Shown: piece after piece, positions 36,288-44,954 of the stretch | Layout: each line of letters starts with the position of its first letter | How positions within the stretch are numbered: the stretch's first letter is position 1 | Source: G963422445 sp963422445 | Lineage (GTDB): Bacteria > Pseudomonadota > Alphaproteobacteria > Thalassobaculales > Thalassobaculaceae | Direction of reading: 5' to 3' | NCBI GenBank assembly: GCA_963422445.2 | Contig: OY729512.2 | Span: forward strand, 372,001 to 436,000 | DNA length: 64,000 nucleotides | Translations under genes and position numbers: made by a program | The notes under the pieces: generated by a model | What the model was told of the DNA's origin: nothing | The model's input: only the letters and a program-made list of their open reading frames with translations | Database searches by the model: none

Positions 36288-36850
36288 GGCTTTTTCTCTG
36301 GACCGGACCCGTCCAGTCGTTTGAAATAAAACTCCCCGGCAATGTCCTGTCCGTCGACCCGGGCGTAATGCGGGTGGATGCCGAACCGGACATAACCCAA
36401 GCTCGTGTACAACCGGATGGCGGCGTCCTGCGTCGCCCGTACATCGAGATTGATGATCTGGAAGCCAGCGTCGATGGCATGGCTTTCGGCCAACCCCACC
36501 AGTTGTCGTGACAAACCATATTCCCGCGCCCAGGGTGCGACAAAATGGGTCGTCAGATTACACGCGAAACACTGGGCTTCATTATTTCGGGTCGGCCGCA
36601 GGATCTGGCACGATCCCGCAATAACCCCGTCAAGGCGGCCGACAAACAGATCACGCTCGGGAATCAGCATCACGCCATACCAGTAGGCCTCCAGCACATC
36701 GCGTTGCGGCGGATTGACCCAGCCAAAACCGCCGCCCTGAAGGATGGCCACCTCGGCAGCGTCACACAGGTCGTAGAGATCGGCCGAATTGATAGCCTCA
36801 ATCTTCTCGACCCGGATGTCCGGGCGTGGTCGCTGTTCATCTGATCCCAT
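36284..36850 (-). CDS. GNAT family N-acetyltransferase
   Basis: 188 residues from the ATG at 36850, which follows hisH after 10 bp; an ATG at 36877 would overlap hisH. The GNAT core is visible: 'DLFVGRLDGVIAGSCQIL' (strands 2-3), 'LTTHFVAPWAREYGLSRQLV' (the acetyl-CoA pyrophosphate loop region, reading REYGLS) and 'NLDVRATQDAAIRLYTSLGYVRFG' (motif B). The substrate is unknown. It lies inside the his operon between hisH and hisA, and its stop overlaps the hisA start (ATGA). Confidence 0.85.
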   Translation of the reverse strand: MGSDEQRPRPDIRVEKIEAINSADLYDLCDAAEVAILQGGGFGWVNPPQRDVLEAYWYGVMLIPERDLFVGRLDGVIAGSCQILRPTRNNEAQCFACNLTTHFVAPWAREYGLSRQLVGLAESHAIDAGFQIINLDVRATQDAAIRLYTSLGYVRFGIHPHYARVDGQDIAGEFYFKRLDGSGPEKKP

Positions 36851-36860
36851 ATCGACTCTC

Positions 36861-37517
36861 TCACGGCCGCCAGGCAAGAAAATTCTCGATCAGCTGCAAA
36901 CCGACTGCCTGACTTTTTTCGGGATGAAACTGGGTACCAATGATGTTGTCTCGGCCAATCGCCGCCGTAACGGTCTGCCCATAATCCACGGTCGCGAGCA
37001 GATCACCGTCACACGCCAATGTCATGTGGAAGCTGTGGACAAAATAGACATATCTGTCGTGGCCCAAGTCGTTCAGAACCGGATGGCATCGCGCGGTTGA
37101 CAACCGGTTCCATCCCATATGCGGAATTTTTAGCGGCTGCCCATCCAGGTTCGGCGCCGGCGTGAGCGCAACGACCTCGCCAGGAATCCAGCCGAACCCC
37201 GGGGTCAGACCGTGTTCATGCCCGCTATCAGCGAAAAGCTGCATGCCGACGCAGATTCCGAGAAGCGGCTTCCCATGTCGCACGACCTGCTCTTCCAACG
37301 CGTCGTGCATGCCGTCAAGCGTTTCCAGCCCGTGTTTGCAGGCCGCAAAGGCACCGACGCCTGGCAGGACGACATGGTCGGCCCGAACCAGATCCTCGGG
37401 TCTGGACGTCAGCAATACGGCCGGCGCCTCGGCGGACCGGTCTGCAGCGCATGCAAACGCCTTGGCCGCCGAACGAAGATTGCCGGACCCATAGTCGATG
37501 ATTGCGACGGTCCCCAT
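36861..37517 (-). CDS. hisH: imidazole glycerol phosphate synthase, glutaminase subunit HisH
   Basis: 218 residues. A class I glutamine amidotransferase: nucleophile Cys in 'PLLGICVGMQLFAD', with His and Glu in 'IGTQFHPEKSQ'. The N-terminus 'VAIIDYGSGNLRSAAKAF' and 'LPGVGAFAAC' are standard. It supplies ammonia to HisF. It follows hisB on the same strand with an 8-bp gap. Confidence 0.97.
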   Translation of the reverse strand: MGTVAIIDYGSGNLRSAAKAFACAADRSAEAPAVLLTSRPEDLVRADHVVLPGVGAFAACKHGLETLDGMHDALEEQVVRHGKPLLGICVGMQLFADSGHEHGLTPGFGWIPGEVVALTPAPNLDGQPLKIPHMGWNRLSTARCHPVLNDLGHDRYVYFVHSFHMTLACDGDLLATVDYGQTVTAAIGRDNIIGTQFHPEKSQAVGLQLIENFLAWRP

Positions 37518-37525
37518 TTATCGCC

Positions 37526-38143
37526 TCATGTCGAGATGCCGGCGTCGCCAAGTGTTCCCTTGGTCGATGGTATGGCACCGGCCATACGCGGATCGATCGT
37601 CAGCGCCTGGCGCAAAGCCAAGGCCAAGGCCTTGTAACAAGATTCCGCAATATGGTGCGTATTCTGCCCGTAGATGTTGTGAACATGCAGGGTTACGCTG
37701 GCAGATTGTGCAAAGGCTTGAAACCATTCGCGAAACAGTTCCGTGTCCATGTCGCCCAGCTTCGCCGTCGGCATCAAGACCTGCCATACCAGATAAGGAC
37801 GTCCGGAGATGTCGAGCGATACCTCGGTTAGGGTTTCGTCCATCGGAACGCGTGCCGTGCCGTAACGCGTGATGCCGGCACGGGTGCCGAGCGCTTGACG
37901 CACGGCCTCGCCGACCACATAGCCGGAATCTTCAGTGGTATGATGCGCATCGATATGGAGGTCGCCATCGGCATGAAGCATCAGATCGACCAGCGAATGC
38001 CGCGACAGCTGCTCGAGCATGTGATCGAGAAACCCGATCCCGGTCGCGATATCGTACGCCCCGGTCCCATCAAGATCGACCGTACCCTGGATCCTGGTTT
38101 CGTTGGTGACCCGCTCGATGGTCGCAATGCGGTGACTTGTCAT
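37526..38143 (-). CDS. hisB: imidazoleglycerol-phosphate dehydratase
   Basis: 205 residues. Manganese-dependent dehydration of IGP. Metal-binding motifs 'DLHIDAHHTTEDSGYVVGEA' and 'TLHVHNIYGQNTHHIAESCYKALA' are complete, and 'GIGFLDHMLEQLSRHS' is the first signature. Single-function form without the HisN phosphatase domain. First gene of the his run and divergent from hslV across 353 bp. Confidence 0.97.
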   Translation of the reverse strand: MTSHRIATIERVTNETRIQGTVDLDGTGAYDIATGIGFLDHMLEQLSRHSLVDLMLHADGDLHIDAHHTTEDSGYVVGEAVRQALGTRAGITRYGTARVPMDETLTEVSLDISGRPYLVWQVLMPTAKLGDMDTELFREWFQAFAQSASVTLHVHNIYGQNTHHIAESCYKALALALRQALTIDPRMAGAIPSTKGTLGDAGIST

Positions 38144-38496
38144 ATCTGGTCTTTCTGCCTTTTGGCTATTCCTGCGGTCATCATGTCAACCGGGCACGAC
38201 ACCCGTAAACACTGCCAGATGCAGATCGGACATGTTTCGTTGACCTGCTTTCGGATGACAACCCTCGACACGGTTTTCACTACCTCCAGGACAGGATGAC
38301 CCTTATCTCTCCCGCTGTCTCATTCAACAGCCACGGATTCGCCAGTTTACCGAAACCGGCCCGAATCTCCGCGCTATGTATCAGAAAGGCGCAATGCAGG
38401 CCAGCCTGACCGCTTGACCGTGGCCCGCAATCTGATATCTCCGTGTCATACGGACATCGTGGCCCCCGCCCGATGATAGCTGGAATGAAATAACCA
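38144..38496. other. divergent regulatory region between hisB and hslV
   Basis: 353 bp with no supported gene. It must hold the his and hslVU promoters. A TTGACC at 38413-38418 followed by AT-richer sequence could be part of an hslV promoter, but the -10 is not convincing. No repeat noticed. Confidence 0.4.
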
Positions 38497-39042
38497 ATGG
38501 CCGCAAAAAATTCTGACTGGCACGGAACAACAATCCTTTCGGTCCGCAAGGGCAGTCACGTGGTCATTGCCGGCGATGGCCAGGTCAGCTTGGGAAGCAT
38601 GGTCCTCAAGAGCCAGGCGAGGAAGGTCCGGCGCCTTGCCGGCGACAGTGTGATCGCCGGCTTTGCCGGCACGACCGCTGACGCCTTCACGCTTTTCGAA
38701 CGGCTCGAGGCCAAGCTCGAACGGCACCCGAATCAACTCACTCGGGCCTGTGTCGAACTGGCCAAGGATTGGCGTACCGATCGCTATCTGCGTCGCCTGG
38801 AAGCCATGATGGCTGTTGCCGATTCCAGCGCGTCGTTGATTTTGTCCGGTAATGGTGATGTGCTGGAGCCTGAAGATGGGTTGATCGGCATCGGGTCGGG
38901 CGGCCCTTTCGCCCTTTCGGCGGCGCGCGCCTTGGTCGACCGGGACGACATGGACGCTGAGACTATCGCACGGCGCGCCATGGATATCGCGGCCGGAATC
39001 TGTATTTACACCAATACCAATGTAACCCTGGAATCACTCTAG
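38497..39042 (+). CDS. hslV: ATP-dependent protease subunit HslV
   Basis: 181 residues, the proteasome-like peptidase. The N-terminal nucleophile Thr is in 'DWHGTTILSVRKG', so a short propeptide of about ten residues must be removed, as in other alphaproteobacteria. 'VVIAGDGQVSLGSMVLKSQARKVRRL' and 'GFAGTTADAFTLFERLEAKLE' follow. It forms double hexamers capped by HslU. The gap to hslU is 22 bp. Confidence 0.96.
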   Translation: MAAKNSDWHGTTILSVRKGSHVVIAGDGQVSLGSMVLKSQARKVRRLAGDSVIAGFAGTTADAFTLFERLEAKLERHPNQLTRACVELAKDWRTDRYLRRLEAMMAVADSSASLILSGNGDVLEPEDGLIGIGSGGPFALSAARALVDRDDMDAETIARRAMDIAAGICIYTNTNVTLESL

Positions 39043-39064
39043 GCAGCTGCAACCGGACACCTTC

Positions 39065-40369
39065 ATGACATCATTCAGCCCCCGTGAGATCGTTTCCGAA
39101 CTTGACCGGTTCATCATCGGTCAGAAAAACGCCAAGCGGGCTGTCGCCATCGCTTTGCGCAACCGGTGGCGCCGGCAACAACTGCCCGACAACATTCGGG
39201 AAGAAGTCCAGCCGAAAAACATCCTGATGATCGGCCCGACCGGCGTCGGCAAGACAGAGATTGCCCGCCGGCTCGCGCGACTTGCCGACGCGCCGTTCCT
39301 CAAGGTCGAAGCCACGAAGTTCACGGAAGTCGGCTATGTCGGCCGTGATGTGGAACAGATCGTGCGCGACCTCGTCGAGGTGGCAATCACCATGGTTCGC
39401 CAGAGACTGCGGAAGGAAGTTGCAGCCAAAGCCGAACTCGCGGCCGAAGAACGCGTTATCGATGCCCTCGCCGGCGACGGCGCACGCGACGAAACCCGCC
39501 AGAAATTCCGTAAACTGCTTCGCGAAGGCCATTTCGACGACAAGGAGATCGAAATCGAGGTTCCGGATACCAGCAACCCAATGCCGTCCTTCGAAATCCC
39601 CGGCATGCCCGGTTCACAGATGGGTATGATCAATCTGAACGACATGTTGGGCAAGGCTTTCAATCGTACCAAGAAACGATCCCTGACGGTCGCGCAATCA
39701 TACGAGTTGCTCGTTGCCGAAGAAGCCGACAAGCTTCTCGACGAAGAAAGTATCGTTGAACAGGCCATTGATGTCGTCGAACAGAACGGCATCGTATTCC
39801 TCGACGAAATCGACAAGATCTGTGCCCGGTCCGAACGTTATGGCGCGGATGTCTCGCGCGAGGGCGTGCAACGTGACCTGTTGCCGCTCATCGAAGGCAC
39901 GACTGTCGCCACCAAACATGGATCGGTCCGGACCGACTACATCCTGTTCATCGCCTCCGGCGCCTTTCACCTCGCCAAGCCGGCCGACTTGTTGCCTGAA
40001 TTACAGGGTCGCCTACCGAACCGGGTCGAATTGTGGCCTCTGACACGGGATGATTTCAAGCGCATCCTGGTCGAACCCGAAAACAGCCTCATTACCCAGT
40101 ACACGGCCCTGCTTGCCACGGAGGAAGTTACACTTGAATTCAGGCCCGATGCCATCGAAGCACTTGCCGACCTGGCGGTCGAGGTTAATCGCAATGTCGA
40201 GAACATCGGGGCACGGCGTCTGCATACCGTGTTGGAAAAACTTCTCGATGAGATAAGTTTTACCGCATCCGACCAGCAAGGTACAACATTGGTGATCGAC
40301 GCCGCCTATGTCATGGGTCGGGTCGGCGATCTTGCGCAGGATGCCGACCTCAGCAAGTTCATTCTCTGA
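39065..40369 (+). CDS. hslU: ATP-dependent protease ATPase subunit HslU
   Basis: 434 residues. AAA+ unfoldase. 'SPREIVSELDRFIIGQKNAKRAVAIALRNRWRR' is the HslU N-terminus, Walker A is 'GPTGVGKTEIARRLA', and the pore loop is 'EVGYVGRDVEQIVRDL'. The insertion domain spans residues about 110-240. Walker B is 'NGIVFLDEIDKIC'. The C-terminal 'LSKFIL' tail docks into HslV. Co-transcribed with hslV. Confidence 0.97.
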   Translation: MTSFSPREIVSELDRFIIGQKNAKRAVAIALRNRWRRQQLPDNIREEVQPKNILMIGPTGVGKTEIARRLARLADAPFLKVEATKFTEVGYVGRDVEQIVRDLVEVAITMVRQRLRKEVAAKAELAAEERVIDALAGDGARDETRQKFRKLLREGHFDDKEIEIEVPDTSNPMPSFEIPGMPGSQMGMINLNDMLGKAFNRTKKRSLTVAQSYELLVAEEADKLLDEESIVEQAIDVVEQNGIVFLDEIDKICARSERYGADVSREGVQRDLLPLIEGTTVATKHGSVRTDYILFIASGAFHLAKPADLLPELQGRLPNRVELWPLTRDDFKRILVEPENSLITQYTALLATEEVTLEFRPDAIEALADLAVEVNRNVENIGARRLHTVLEKLLDEISFTASDQQGTTLVIDAAYVMGRVGDLAQDADLSKFIL

Positions 40370-40588
40370 ATGCACCGTGTTTTCAATGGCTTGGTCCATG
40401 GTGATCTGATACATCGCGCAGTTCGGCAAGCAAGGCATCAAATCTCGAATCGTCGATATGTGTTATGGTTTCAGCCAGCCTAATTCGCGAATTCCGTCAC
40501 CTTCGGACTAAGTATCTAAATCATAATGATATCAATTAGTGACAGTGACTAGCACGCGTCCGAGGCGGCGCATGAGAATACGGCTTAA

Positions 40589-41432
40589 ATAGTATCGTCA
40601 CGAAATACCAGCCCAGAGCGCCAGACACCGGATCTGCACCGCGGCAAGAAACGATGCGGCATTCTTGGCGTATCGCGTGGCAATCCCACGCCAACGCTTG
40701 AGCCACAGAAAAGCGTTCTCCACCCAATGCCGGTGCCGATAGAGATGGACATCATACGCTCTGGGGTGCTGGCGGTTGCGCTTCGGCGGAACCGCCGGAA
40801 TGACTTCATGCTCCTTACAATAAGACAGGATGGCAGTCGTGTCATAGGCCTTGTCCGCCAACAAGTCCTCGGCATCTATCCCTTCAATCAGCTCGACCGC
40901 TTGACTGCAATCTGCTGCCGTCCCCTCGGTCACCAACACCCGCACCGGCATCCCATGCGCGTCCACAGCCAGGTGCAGCGTCGTGTTCAGCCCCCTTTTG
41001 TGCGATCCATCGCCTGATTGCCGCCGACCGCACCGCTCGCATGGGGATGGACCTTGAGATGACTAGCGTCAATCATCAGCCACTCATCGTCCGGCTCATC
41101 CACCAGAGGCTCCAGCAACGCCCCCCAGAGCCCCTTGTCCCGCCAGCGACAGAACTGACGATGGGTATTTTTCCAGTCTCCATAGTCCGGCGGCACATCA
41201 CGCCAGGGAGCGCCGGTGCGCAGAATTCAGAAGATCGCATTAATGAACCGTCGATTATCCTGTGCCACCCCACCCCAACGTCCCGCTCGACCAGGCAGAT
41301 GAGGCTCCAACAACAGCCAGACCCTGTCCGAAATGTCGTGACGCCGATGAGCCATTCCCATGAGTCGCCTCCAGGAACCATCGAGTGAGTTCGACAGATA
41401 GGACAGATGAACATCACTCATGACGATACTAT
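40589..41432 (-). mobile_element. IS5-family (IS427-type) insertion sequence, copy B2
   Basis: An 844-bp copy of the element at 21477-22322. The ends (ATAGTATCGTCACG at the left, ATAGTATCGTCATG inward from the right) match. It lies about 220 bp after hslU and is three bases from IS630 copy 3. Confidence 0.86.
40598..41421 (-). pseudogene. IS427-type transposase (copy B2), nonsense mutation
   Basis: Starts MSDVHLSYLSNSLDGSWRR and keeps the frame to 'RRFINAIF', where a TGA replaces the Trp codon expected before 'ILRTGAPWRDVPPDYG'. After that the frame is open to 'GNQAMDRTKGG', then the same A4G5 slippery stretch (40995-41003) as copy B1 moves it to 'LNTTLHLAVDAHGMP'. The DDE region 'LLADKAYDTTAIL ... 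VENAFLWLKRWRG' is intact. A single base change is the main defect. Confidence 0.8.
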
Positions 41433-41435
41433 CTA

Positions 41436-42585
41436 GTGGGTTGATCGTTACAAATATATCCGTTATTATGTTCTTCTGATTTGTCGATCACGGAGGTCTG
41501 CAAGATGCGCCCTGGTGTTTCATTCACGCTCACTTCGGGCGACCGGCATCGCCTTGAAACGGTTGTCCCGGACCCGAAGCGCCCGCAGAAGCACGTCTGG
41601 CGGGCGCGCATCGTTCTTCTGAGCGACGATGGGCTCGGCAGGATGGCCATCATGAGAGAGACCGGCAAGGCGAAGAACAGTGTCTGGCGCTGGCAGGACC
41701 GCTTCTATGGACGAAGGTGTGGACGGACTTCTGCGGGACAAGACGCGCCCGCCGGGCAAGACGCCTCTGGCTCCTGAGCCAGAGGCGAAGATCGTAGGGT
41801 TGACCCACACCTCGCCGCCTTACGCGGCGACCCACTGGACGCTGCGGGCGATGGCGAAGGCTGTGGGGGTTGCCGCTTCGACGGTATGGGCGGTCTGGCA
41901 GCCGCATGGCCTGATGCCGCACCGCTGGCGGCCGTTCACGCTTTCGAACGATCCCGTCTTCGTCGAGACGCTGAGCGACATCGTCGGCCTCTCCGTTGCG
42001 CCGTCGGCTCACGCGGTCGTGCTGTCGATCGATGACACGTCGCACAGTCAGGCCCGCGACCGCACACAGCCCGGCCTGCCGCTGAAAAAAGGCCGCGGCG
42101 CTACCATGACACATGATTACAAGCGCAACGGCACGACGACGCTGTTTGCCGCCCTGACCGCGCTCGACGGCACGGTCATCGGCCAGCACGCCAGTCGGCA
42201 TCGCCACCAGGAGTTCCCGAGATGCCGCAACCGCATCGCGCGCACGATACCCGCCGGCGTCCCGGTCCATGCCATCCTCGACAACGACGCCACTCACAAG
42301 CACAAGGACGTCCAGGTCTGGCTCGCACGCCATCCGCGCTGGACCTTCCACGTCACCCCCACCTCGAGCGCGTGGCTGAACGCGCTCGAAGGCGTCTTCG
42401 CCAAGCGGACACGACGCCGTTTCAAATACGGCGTCTGCCGCTCCGTACGCGAACTCCAGGACGCCATCCGCCGCGTCATCGACGAACACAACACCACCGA
42501 AGCCAGGCCCTTCGTCTGGACCGCCGATCCCGATATCATCATCGCCGCAAGAAAAAGAAGGGTTCAAACGTTAAAATCAATACAC
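41436..42585 (+). mobile_element. IS630-family insertion sequence, copy 3
   Basis: A 1150-bp element flanked by TA (41434-41435 and 42586-42587), both within CTAG. Inverted repeats begin GTG..TTGAT. This is the best preserved of the three copies and carries the only undamaged orfB. Confidence 0.9.
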
Positions 42586-42588
42586 TAG
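41505..42588 (+). CDS. IS630 transposase, orfA/orfB with conserved frame change
   Basis: orfA starts at the ATG 41505, preceded by 'cggagg', and encodes the helix-turn-helix region ('GRMAIMRETGKAKNSVWRWQD'). orfB (open from 41680, first sensible codon ATG 41707) encodes 'GLTHTSPPYAATHWTLRAMA' and the DDE domain: 'VVLSIDDTSHSQARD', 'HAILDNDATHKHKD' and 'SSAWLNALEGVFAKRTRRR'. Joining the two requires a +1 (or -2) shift around 41690-41705. The same arrangement occurs in all three copies, so it is an inherited property of the element. The orfB stop TAG (42586-42588) is made from the TA duplication plus one host base. Confidence 0.82.
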
Positions 42589-42589
42589 G

Positions 42590-42692
42590 CTGCTTCCGGG
42601 TCGTCTCGTTCCAAGGCATGATGTGCCCCCATGGTGTGAGTATTCACCCACGAAGATACACCATGCGAGACCACCCAACCAGTTTTAGAGGT
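42590..42692 (-). mobile_element. relic of the upstream end of IS5-type element D
   Basis: About 100 bp matching 1438-1536, including the transposase start region 'cgttccaaggcatgat' and the end '..agttttagaggtgccc'. It ends at CTTAG, a YTAR target. The rest of the element is missing, and IS630 copy 3 lies two bases away. Confidence 0.7.
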
Positions 42693-42696
42693 GCCC

Positions 42697-42951
42697 TTAG
42701 GTCAGGCTCTCAGACACGCGGTATTGCGGATGCGAAAGATCCGCCAATTTACGCAATGCTTCGGCTTCATCCCATATCAATCCGAAACACGCACAAATCT
42801 CGTGCACCATGCGCGGTGACGGCCGGCCGCGCCAGCCATGTTCAAGCGCTGACAGATAGGCTGCCGAAATCGAAAACACCCGGGCCATACGGGTCAGGGT
42901 CACGCCCTTTGCCTGACGGAGTTCCCGCAAACGCGCGCCGAATGGCGTCAT
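42697..42951 (-). CDS. small XRE-family helix-turn-helix regulator
   Basis: 84 residues, almost entirely one HTH domain: 'RLRELRQAKGVTLTRMARVFSISAAYLSALEHGWRGRPS'. 'MVHEICACFGLIWDEAEALRKLADLSHP' follows, the pattern of XRE regulators found next to Smr genes in alphaproteobacteria. Its start overlaps the smr stop (ATGA). The stop TAA overlaps the target flank of the element D relic. The DNA target is unknown. Confidence 0.88.
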   Translation of the reverse strand: MTPFGARLRELRQAKGVTLTRMARVFSISAAYLSALEHGWRGRPSPRMVHEICACFGLIWDEAEALRKLADLSHPQYRVSESLT

Positions 42952-43553
42952 GTCTTTCGTCTTCGCCGCAACAACACATAAAGTGCGCCGGCGCCGCCAT
43001 GAGCCGGGATCGCCGGTGAATGTGCCACGACCTTGCCAGCGACCGGTGCTTCTGACAGCCAGACCGGTGCCATACGCCGCAGAATGCCGGCTTCCGGCGA
43101 CATGAAAGGTACGTCGTGATCACCGGATCGTCGACCCTTGCCCGTAATAACCAGAACGCAGCGTAAGTCACGGGCATAACAATCGCGAATGAACTGCTGC
43201 AGCGTGCGATGCGCTGTTTCCTGGATCATACCATGCAAGTCTATCCGGGCATTGATTCCGATCTCGCCGCGCCTGAGCTGCAGCGCAGTGCGTCGATCCA
43301 GACCCGGAACCCGGCCCGGATCATGCTCGGCCAGCCGTGCGGGGGTCGTTGAATCAGGCGTGCGGCGGGGGTTGGCTCTGCGGCCGGCGTCCGATATCCT
43401 TGGCCGTGTTCCGTGCTGGTACGTCACGGGATCCAGCGGGACCGCTGTGATTGCCGGTCTGTCGCTATCGATCGGTGTCACGTCCCGTAGAGCTTGGTGG
43501 AATGTTTCGAGATCGTCGGGACTCAACGCCGGCGGGGTTCGTCTGTTGGACAT
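42948..43553 (-). CDS. Smr-domain (MutS2-like) nuclease family protein
   Basis: 201 residues. A disordered N-terminal half (residues 1-95) is followed by the Smr domain: 'INARIDLHGMIQETAHRTLQQFI' with the conserved DLHG, 'CVLVITGKGRRSGD' (GKG) and 'AHGGAGALYVLLRR' (HGG.GA). Stand-alone Smr proteins are proposed endonucleases acting on DNA branches or RNA. It usually follows mltA in alphaproteobacteria, as here, with a 204-bp gap. Confidence 0.9.
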   Translation of the reverse strand: MSNRRTPPALSPDDLETFHQALRDVTPIDSDRPAITAVPLDPVTYQHGTRPRISDAGRRANPRRTPDSTTPARLAEHDPGRVPGLDRRTALQLRRGEIGINARIDLHGMIQETAHRTLQQFIRDCYARDLRCVLVITGKGRRSGDHDVPFMSPEAGILRRMAPVWLSEAPVAGKVVAHSPAIPAHGGAGALYVLLRRRRKT

Positions 43554-43757
43554 GACCTGTTACTCCATCGCCAGCCCCCGCAACACCCGGGCACCCTCGC
43601 CTAACTCCCGTGACACAATCTCGTCTGGCAGCTGTATCATCGGTGAGGAAAATTCCGTTTCTGGTATTTTGCCGGATGGATTTCACTGACCGGAGCCAGA
43701 ATAATGCCACCGGTCCGATATTGCAATTATTCAACAGTCGGATGATGATTGTCAGAC

Positions 43758-44933
43758 TCATCCCATCAAATCATCGGTCAGGGTCTTCGGCAACAGGACA
43801 TAATACCGACCACGGGCTTTCATCGGACCGGCCAAGGCTTCGGCCTGCACGCCCGATCCCCAGAAGATATCGCCCCGGACCGCGCCCTTGATCGCACCGC
43901 CGGTATCCTGGGACACCATCAAACGCTCAACGGGCCGGCCGTTCGCGTCCTGATAATCGACTGAAACCCAGACGGGCGCGCCCATGGGGATTACCGTGCC
44001 ATCGACTGCCAGCGAACGGCCTGGAGTCAAGACCGTACCCTGGCTTCCGATCGGACCATCACCTTCGATCTCGCGAAAGAACACGTATGACGGGTTCCGG
44101 TTCATCACCTCATGCATGCGGTCAGGATTGGCCGCCAGCCAAGCTCGGATGGTCTGTAGCGAAACTGCCCCGCGTTCGATCTCTCCCGTCTCGATCAGAT
44201 AGCGTCCGATCGGATAATAGATATGGCCGTTCTGACCGTCGTAGCCGACCCGCAGAGCAGAACCATCCTCAAGCAGTATTCGGCCAGAGCCCTGGATATG
44301 CAGGAAAAATGCATCGACCGGATCGTCAATCCAGGCTAGCGGACTGGCTTTGCCTTCAAGCGCTCCCATCTCGATATCAGCACGCGTGTGATACGGTTTG
44401 AGGCGACCCTTTATGACCCGACCAGCAATACGCTTGCCGCGAAGATCCATGCGCCAGTCACTGAGATTGACTTGCACGAGATCGTCTGGACGCTGGTAAA
44501 GCGGCACTGTGCCGGGTTGCCTGGTGCCGCTGATCTCGGGCTCATAGTACCCTGTAAACAAACCAAATTCGTCAGGACCCGCCGCCACGAGAAATGGCTG
44601 GAAATGGACCTCGATGAAGCTCCGGATGCGGCTTTCGTCTGCGCCAAGGTCCAGAATGCCCCGGCATGCCGATTGCCAGTCGGTGACCCGTCCGCCGATC
44701 CTTGTCGATCCGAGCCGTGATTGCGGCGGCCGGGCTAGAATGTGTTTGCAGGACCGGCGCAGGGCCGGCAGTGCGGCGAACAGGGTATCGGTGCCCCATC
44801 CCGGCAGGTCCGAAAATGATACCGCGGAAAATTTCGGTTCGTCCGAATGCTTTGTCGACCGTTCGTCACAGGCGCTGAGGATGACACCAGCAAGGGCAAG
44901 ACAACATAACAACCGGTGGACCGTGAACCTCAT
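43758..44933 (-). CDS. mltA: membrane-bound lytic murein transglycosylase A
   Basis: 391 residues. Lipoprotein signal with 'LALAGVILSACDE' (lipid Cys at residue about 22). MltA domain: 'LFTGYYEPEISGTR', 'AFFLHIQGSGRILLEDGSALRVGYDGQNGHIY' and the C-terminal 3D domain 'VSQDTGGAIKGAVRGDIFWGSG' with the catalytic Asp residues. It cleaves peptidoglycan glycan strands to 1,6-anhydromuropeptides on the periplasmic side. It follows the Tim44 gene by 21 bp on the same strand. Confidence 0.95.
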   Translation of the reverse strand: MRFTVHRLLCCLALAGVILSACDERSTKHSDEPKFSAVSFSDLPGWGTDTLFAALPALRRSCKHILARPPQSRLGSTRIGGRVTDWQSACRGILDLGADESRIRSFIEVHFQPFLVAAGPDEFGLFTGYYEPEISGTRQPGTVPLYQRPDDLVQVNLSDWRMDLRGKRIAGRVIKGRLKPYHTRADIEMGALEGKASPLAWIDDPVDAFFLHIQGSGRILLEDGSALRVGYDGQNGHIYYPIGRYLIETGEIERGAVSLQTIRAWLAANPDRMHEVMNRNPSYVFFREIEGDGPIGSQGTVLTPGRSLAVDGTVIPMGAPVWVSVDYQDANGRPVERLMVSQDTGGAIKGAVRGDIFWGSGVQAEALAGPMKARGRYYVLLPKTLTDDLMG

Positions 44934-44954
44934 GGATTAATTCGCTAGACAGGC

